Below are positions 6,000-8,107 of a stretch of DNA of 8,107 nucleotides, one piece after another. A program made the translations under genes and the position numbers. The notes under the pieces were generated by a model. It saw only the letters and a program-made list of their open reading frames with translations. It was not told the DNA's origin and made no database searches. The stretch's first letter is position 1; each line of letters starts with the position of its first letter. The DNA comes from Rhodococcus sp. IITR03 (GTDB lineage: Bacteria; Actinomycetota; Actinomycetes; Mycobacteriales; Mycobacteriaceae), in assembly GCA_001017865.1 (NCBI GenBank), contig LATQ01000001.1, positions 1,547,139 through 1,555,245 of the forward strand. Direction: 5' to 3'.

Positions 6000-7183
6000 T
6001 GCCCGGGGTCTTCGATCGTCTCGTCGGTCAACGCGATGTCGAGACCGAACTCGTCGCGGCCGCGGTAGCTGCCCGTCGGGGCGACACCGGGTCGGCGATG
6101 ACGCACTCGTGGCTGTTCACAGGTCCTCCCGGGTCCGGTCGCTCGGTCGCGGCGCTGTGTTTCGCCGCCGCCTGCAGTGCACCGACGAGGAGACTCCCGG
6201 CTGCGGGCGATGCCACGCCTGCACCACCACGATGGCCGGCACCCACGGCGACGTACGGCGGGTCGTGCCCGAGGGACTGACGATCAGCGTCAAGTCGATG
6301 CGCGACATCGTGCAGGTCGCGTCGCGGCGTCCCAGCACGGGGCGATGGCAGGTCGTGGTGATCGAGGACGCCGACCGTCTCACCGAAGGCGCCGCGAACG
6401 CGCTGCTGAAGGTGGTCGAGGAACCGCCGCAGCGAACGGTTTTCCTCCTGTGTGCGCCGTCGGTCGATCCCGAGGACATCTCGGTGACGCTGCGCTCGCG
6501 CTGCCGTCACATCGGGTTGGTCACCCCCAGCGCCGACGCCATCGCGCGCGTCCTCGAAGCCACCGACGGCATCGATCCGAAGACGGCGCAGTGGCTGCAT
6601 CCGTCAGCGCAGGCCACGTCGGCCGGGCCCGACGGCTGGCCATCGACGAGGGCGCCCGCGACAACCGGGCACGTGCGCTCGCTGTCGCCGGCGCGGTCCT
6701 GCGCCCCGCCACCACCTACTCCGCAGCCGACGACCTCGGCCGCAGCGCCGAGACCGAGGCGAAGGAGATCAGTGCGGAGCGCGACGAGCGCGAGACCGAA
6801 GAGCTGAGGACCGCTCTCGGTGCCGGCGGTACCGGCAAGGGAGCTGCGGGTGCGCTTCGCGGTTCGGCCGGGGTCCTCAAGGAACTCGAACGCACCCAGA
6901 AGTCGCGGAAGACGCGGACCGAGCGCGACATCATGGACCGAGCCTGATCGATCTCGCCGGCCTGTACCGGGACGCACTGGTGCATGCCTTCGGGTCGCGG
7001 GTCACGCTCAACCATCCGGACATGTCGGATCGCGCGGCCGACCTGGCGTCGAGGACCCGGCCGGAGTCGCTGCTCGAGTGCATCGAGGCCATCCTCGACT
7101 GCCGGGAGGCGCTCGCCCAGAACGTCAAACCCCGCTTCGCTCTCGCGGCGCTCGCAGCCCGGTTGAGCTCGGCGTTCCGGTAG
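5999..7183 (+). CDS. holB: DNA polymerase III delta-prime subunit (frame broken three times)
   Basis: This subunit of the clamp loader helps place the beta clamp on primed DNA. After correction it is 395 residues, close to the mycobacterial protein (about 400). An AAA+ fold is recognisable. The P-loop GPPGSGRS (42-49) has Arg in place of the catalytic Lys, expected for delta-prime, which does not hydrolyse ATP. Cys61, Cys69, Cys72 and Cys75 form the zinc site. IEDADRLTEGAANALLKVVEEPP is the Walker B region, and TLRSRCRH carries the SRC arginine motif. A collar domain follows, with VLKELERTQKSRKTRTERD and LIDLAGLYRDALV. The raw frame breaks at 6172/6173 (missing C), 6594/6595 (missing G) and 6944/6945 (missing C). 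Each correction rejoins conserved sequence, so I regard these as sequence errors. An essential gene with three real frameshifts would be lethal unless a second copy exists. Confidence 0.92.
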
Positions 7184-7196
7184 CCGAAGTGCCGGT

Positions 7197-7227
7197 TTGC
7201 GTCGGGGTGGGGGTAGTCCGCTAGACT
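7197..7227 (+). promoter_or_regulatory. Candidate tRNA-Thr promoter
   Basis: TAGACT (7222-7227) is a good -10 box 18 bases before the tRNA. TTGCGT at 7197-7202, 19 bases upstream, is a plausible but wide-spaced -35. It starts immediately after the holB stop codon, so the tRNA need not depend on holB transcription. Confidence 0.55.
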
Positions 7228-7245
7228 TCGGACGCCGAAAGGCTC

Positions 7246-7321
7246 GCTGCCTTAGCTCAGTCGGTAGAGCATTTCACTCGTAATGAAAAGGTCGTCGGTT
7301 CGATTCCGACAGGCAGCTCCA
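7246..7321 (+). tRNA. tRNA-Thr (anticodon CGT)
   Basis: The cloverleaf can be drawn completely. The acceptor arms are GCTGCCT (7246-7252) and AGGCAGC (7311-7317). The D stem is GCTC/GAGC (7255-7258, 7267-7270). The anticodon stem is TTTCA/TGAAA with loop CTCGTAA and anticodon CGT at 7279-7281. The T arm is GTCGG-TTCGATT-CCGAC. The discriminator base is T, and CCA is encoded at 7319-7321. It reads the threonine codon ACG. A -10 box lies upstream and a terminator directly downstream, so it is a single-gene transcript. Confidence 0.97.
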
Positions 7322-7360
7322 CGAAGGCCCCTCACCACGGTGAGGGGCCTTCGACGTTTC
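7322..7360 (+). terminator. Strong terminator after tRNA-Thr
   Basis: CGAAGGCCCCTCACC (7322-7336) and GGTGAGGGGCCTTCG (7339-7353) are an exact 15-base inverted repeat around AC, followed by ACGTTTC. It starts on the base after the encoded CCA. It is the longest perfect stem in the window. Confidence 0.92.
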
Positions 7361-7394
7361 TGCGCGCTGTGCGATTCGCACGGATGATGGAGAC

Positions 7395-7490
7395 ATGTTG
7401 ATGGAACTGTTCTCCTTGGTCCTGATCATCGGCGCTCTCGCCGTGGTGCTGCCCATGGCCGTCCGGGTCTTCCGGGACAAGGACCGTTGA
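7395..7490 (+). CDS. Small single-pass membrane protein, 29-31 residues
   Basis: The frame encodes MLMELFSLVLIIGALAVVLP and continues to VFRDKDR and TGA. A GGAGA at 7389-7393 is too close to ATG 7395 but well placed, seven bases away, for ATG 7401; the 29-residue form starting MELFS is therefore likely. About 20 hydrophobic residues are followed by a basic RVFRDKDR tail, which suggests one membrane helix with the C-terminus in the cytoplasm. Codon third positions are largely G or C. It is too short for family recognition, and function is unknown. An imperfectly supported TTG start of a longer downstream frame overlaps its stop codon (7487-7490). Confidence 0.6.
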   Translation: MLMELFSLVLIIGALAVVLPMAVRVFRDKDR

Positions 7491-7597
7491 CGCGAAGCGA
7501 CCGCGACTATCGGCGCGCACGAGAGCGGTCTCGGACACGGCTGCGAAATCCTCGACAACCCGGTCACCGCGCAGCATGCTTCTCTCATGCTGAGTCG

Positions 7598-7783
7598 TTG
7601 AAGGACCGGGTTCGGGAGAAGATCCTGCGGCAGCGCGCCGAGGACGGGGGCCGGCCGATCGGCGACGCGGAAGGGGACGACCCTCGCCTCATGGATCTCC
7701 GCAGCGACCTCGCGATGCTGGAGCAGGCCGGCGAGGACGATCCGATCGTTCAGCACCTCGCAGCGAAGTACTGGGTCCCCTGA
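7598..7783 (+). CDS. Small hypothetical protein, about 61 residues
   Basis: From TTG 7598 the frame has strong GC-rich third positions. It encodes a charged, helical-looking protein (KDRVREKILRQRAE, LRSDLAMLEQAGEDD) ending QHLAAKYWVP. I do not recognise the family. The open frame reaches back to TTG 7487, but codons before about 7595 lack the coding bias, so that upstream part is probably not translated. The start is uncertain. An ATG at 7587 gives MLSR then stops in the other frame; a one-base error there would join it to this gene, which is credible given the other indels. No membrane segment or catalytic motif is visible. Confidence 0.55.
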   Translation: MKDRVREKILRQRAEDGGRPIGDAEGDDPRLMDLRSDLAMLEQAGEDDPIVQHLAAKYWVP

Positions 7784-7836
7784 ACACCCTCACAACGACG
7801 CTCCGTAAGTCGATAAACCCGCTCTGAGCTGGCGAT

Positions 7837-7866
7837 TTGGTGTTCTCGGAGATGTTCGCGTAACTT
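7837..7866 (+). promoter_or_regulatory. Candidate upstream rRNA promoter (P1)
   Basis: TTGGTG (7837-7842) and TAACTT (7861-7866) are separated by 18 bases. It lies after the last gene and before the better-defined promoter at 7946. rRNA operons of this group often have tandem promoters. A GAACACC/GGTGTTC dyad (7782-7788, 7839-7845) touches its -35 box. Confidence 0.4.
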
Positions 7867-7945
7867 ATTCCAGGTCAGAGCGACACGGACACCGACCGGG
7901 CCGAGAGGAACGGGACAACGAGGTTGGACGAAGGCGCCTGCAGAT

Positions 7946-7976
7946 TTCACTGGTTCGAAACCTTCTGGTAAGGTTT
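7946..7976 (+). promoter_or_regulatory. Main candidate rRNA promoter with overlapping dyads
   Basis: TTCACT (7946-7951) and TAAGGT (7969-7974) are spaced by 17 bases. Exact dyads overlap it: GGTT-CGA-AACC (7952-7962) in the spacer and AAACCTT-CTGGT-AAGGTTT (7958-7976) across the -10. Transcription would begin near 7981, about 100 bases before the boxA-like element. Confidence 0.55.
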
Positions 7977-7986
7977 GGAGCCGTGC

Positions 7987-8047
7987 CCGAGAGCCGGAAG
8001 GCCCTCGGATGAACAGTCACCCCGGAGTGAACGAACCGGAAGGTTCG
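7987..8047 (+). promoter_or_regulatory. rRNA leader hairpins, two with GGAA tetraloops
   Basis: CCGAGAGCC (7987-7995) pairs with GGCCCTCGG (8000-8008) with one A-C mismatch around the loop GGAA. CGAACC (8032-8037) pairs exactly with GGTTCG (8042-8047), again around GGAA. Between them TCAC (8017-8020) and GTGA (8027-8030) make a third, weaker stem. They belong to the 5' leader of the rRNA precursor, where they may guide folding, antitermination or processing. Confidence 0.6.
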
Positions 8048-8065
8048 GGATCGATGGTGTGCGCG

Positions 8066-8107
8066 TGTTCTTTGAGAACTCAACAGTGTGCCGATGAATG
8101 TCAGTGC
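8066..8107 (+). promoter_or_regulatory. boxA-like antitermination element and 16S rRNA leader
   Basis: TGTTCTTTGAGAACTCAACA (from 8066) matches the conserved leader element I remember upstream of mycobacterial and rhodococcal 16S genes, where the Nus factors bind. GTTCT (8067-8071) and AGAAC (8075-8079) are also an inverted repeat. The 16S gene itself is not in the window and is expected shortly after 8107. Confidence 0.75.

Noticed and set aside
7274..7756. Minus-strand frame ending SESNRRPFHYE
   Set aside because: It is antisense to tRNA-Thr. Such peptide endings are a familiar annotation artefact of tRNA genes.
1..8107. Mobile element, CRISPR array or defence system
   Set aside because: No transposase, integrase, terminal inverted repeats, spacer array or known defence motifs were seen. 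The content is core chromosomal genes.

Overview
The window looks like a GC-rich actinobacterial chromosome segment, most likely Rhodococcus or a close mycolic-acid relative. The evidence is high GC at third codon positions, TopA and HolB sequences very close to those I remember from mycobacteria, TANNNT-type leaderless starts, and a 3' end that matches the rRNA leader I remember from Rhodococcus and Mycobacterium. The gene order (helicase facing away from cspA, then a conserved hypothetical gene, topA, holB, tRNA-Thr) follows the mycobacterial Rv3649 to Rv3644c neighbourhood. This is core chromosome rather than an island. I see no transposon, phage, CRISPR array or defence system.

Layout. 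Positions 1-322 (minus) hold the N-terminus of a DEAD/DEAH helicase. Positions 323-776 are a long divergent regulatory region with a 20-bp tandem repeat, two dyads, a promoter candidate and a large hairpin in the cspA leader. cspA (777-979) ends at a strong terminator, followed by a conserved hypothetical gene (1143-1748). topA (about 1833-4808) follows, with an acidic/basic linker and a lysine-rich tail. An AraC-type regulator (4845-5579) then meets a VOC-family gene (5516-5907, minus) tail to tail, with a 64-bp overlap. holB (5999-7183) is divergent from the VOC gene. After it come tRNA-Thr(CGT) with its terminator, a small predicted membrane protein, a short hypothetical gene, and the promoters and leader of an rRNA operon, whose 16S gene begins beyond the right edge.

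The genes are mostly informational: topoisomerase I relaxes supercoils, HolB is part of the replicase clamp loader, CspA is an RNA chaperone, and tRNA-Thr and rRNA serve translation. The AraC regulator and VOC protein are the accessory insertion. In the M. tuberculosis order I recall, an adenylate cyclase gene lies between topA and holB, and none is visible here.

The most striking oddity concerns data quality. At least ten single-base indels interrupt otherwise well-conserved frames (helicase three, cspA one, topA two, VOC one, holB three). In the four cases where a stretch expected to read GCCCTG reads GCCTG, the same C is missing. This points to systematic consensus error rather than gene decay. 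I annotate these genes as full length and give the indel positions. The most interesting biological signals are the cspA leader hairpin, three identical TANNNT-N6-start leaderless promoters, and a chain of rRNA-leader hairpins, two of which carry the same GGAA loop.
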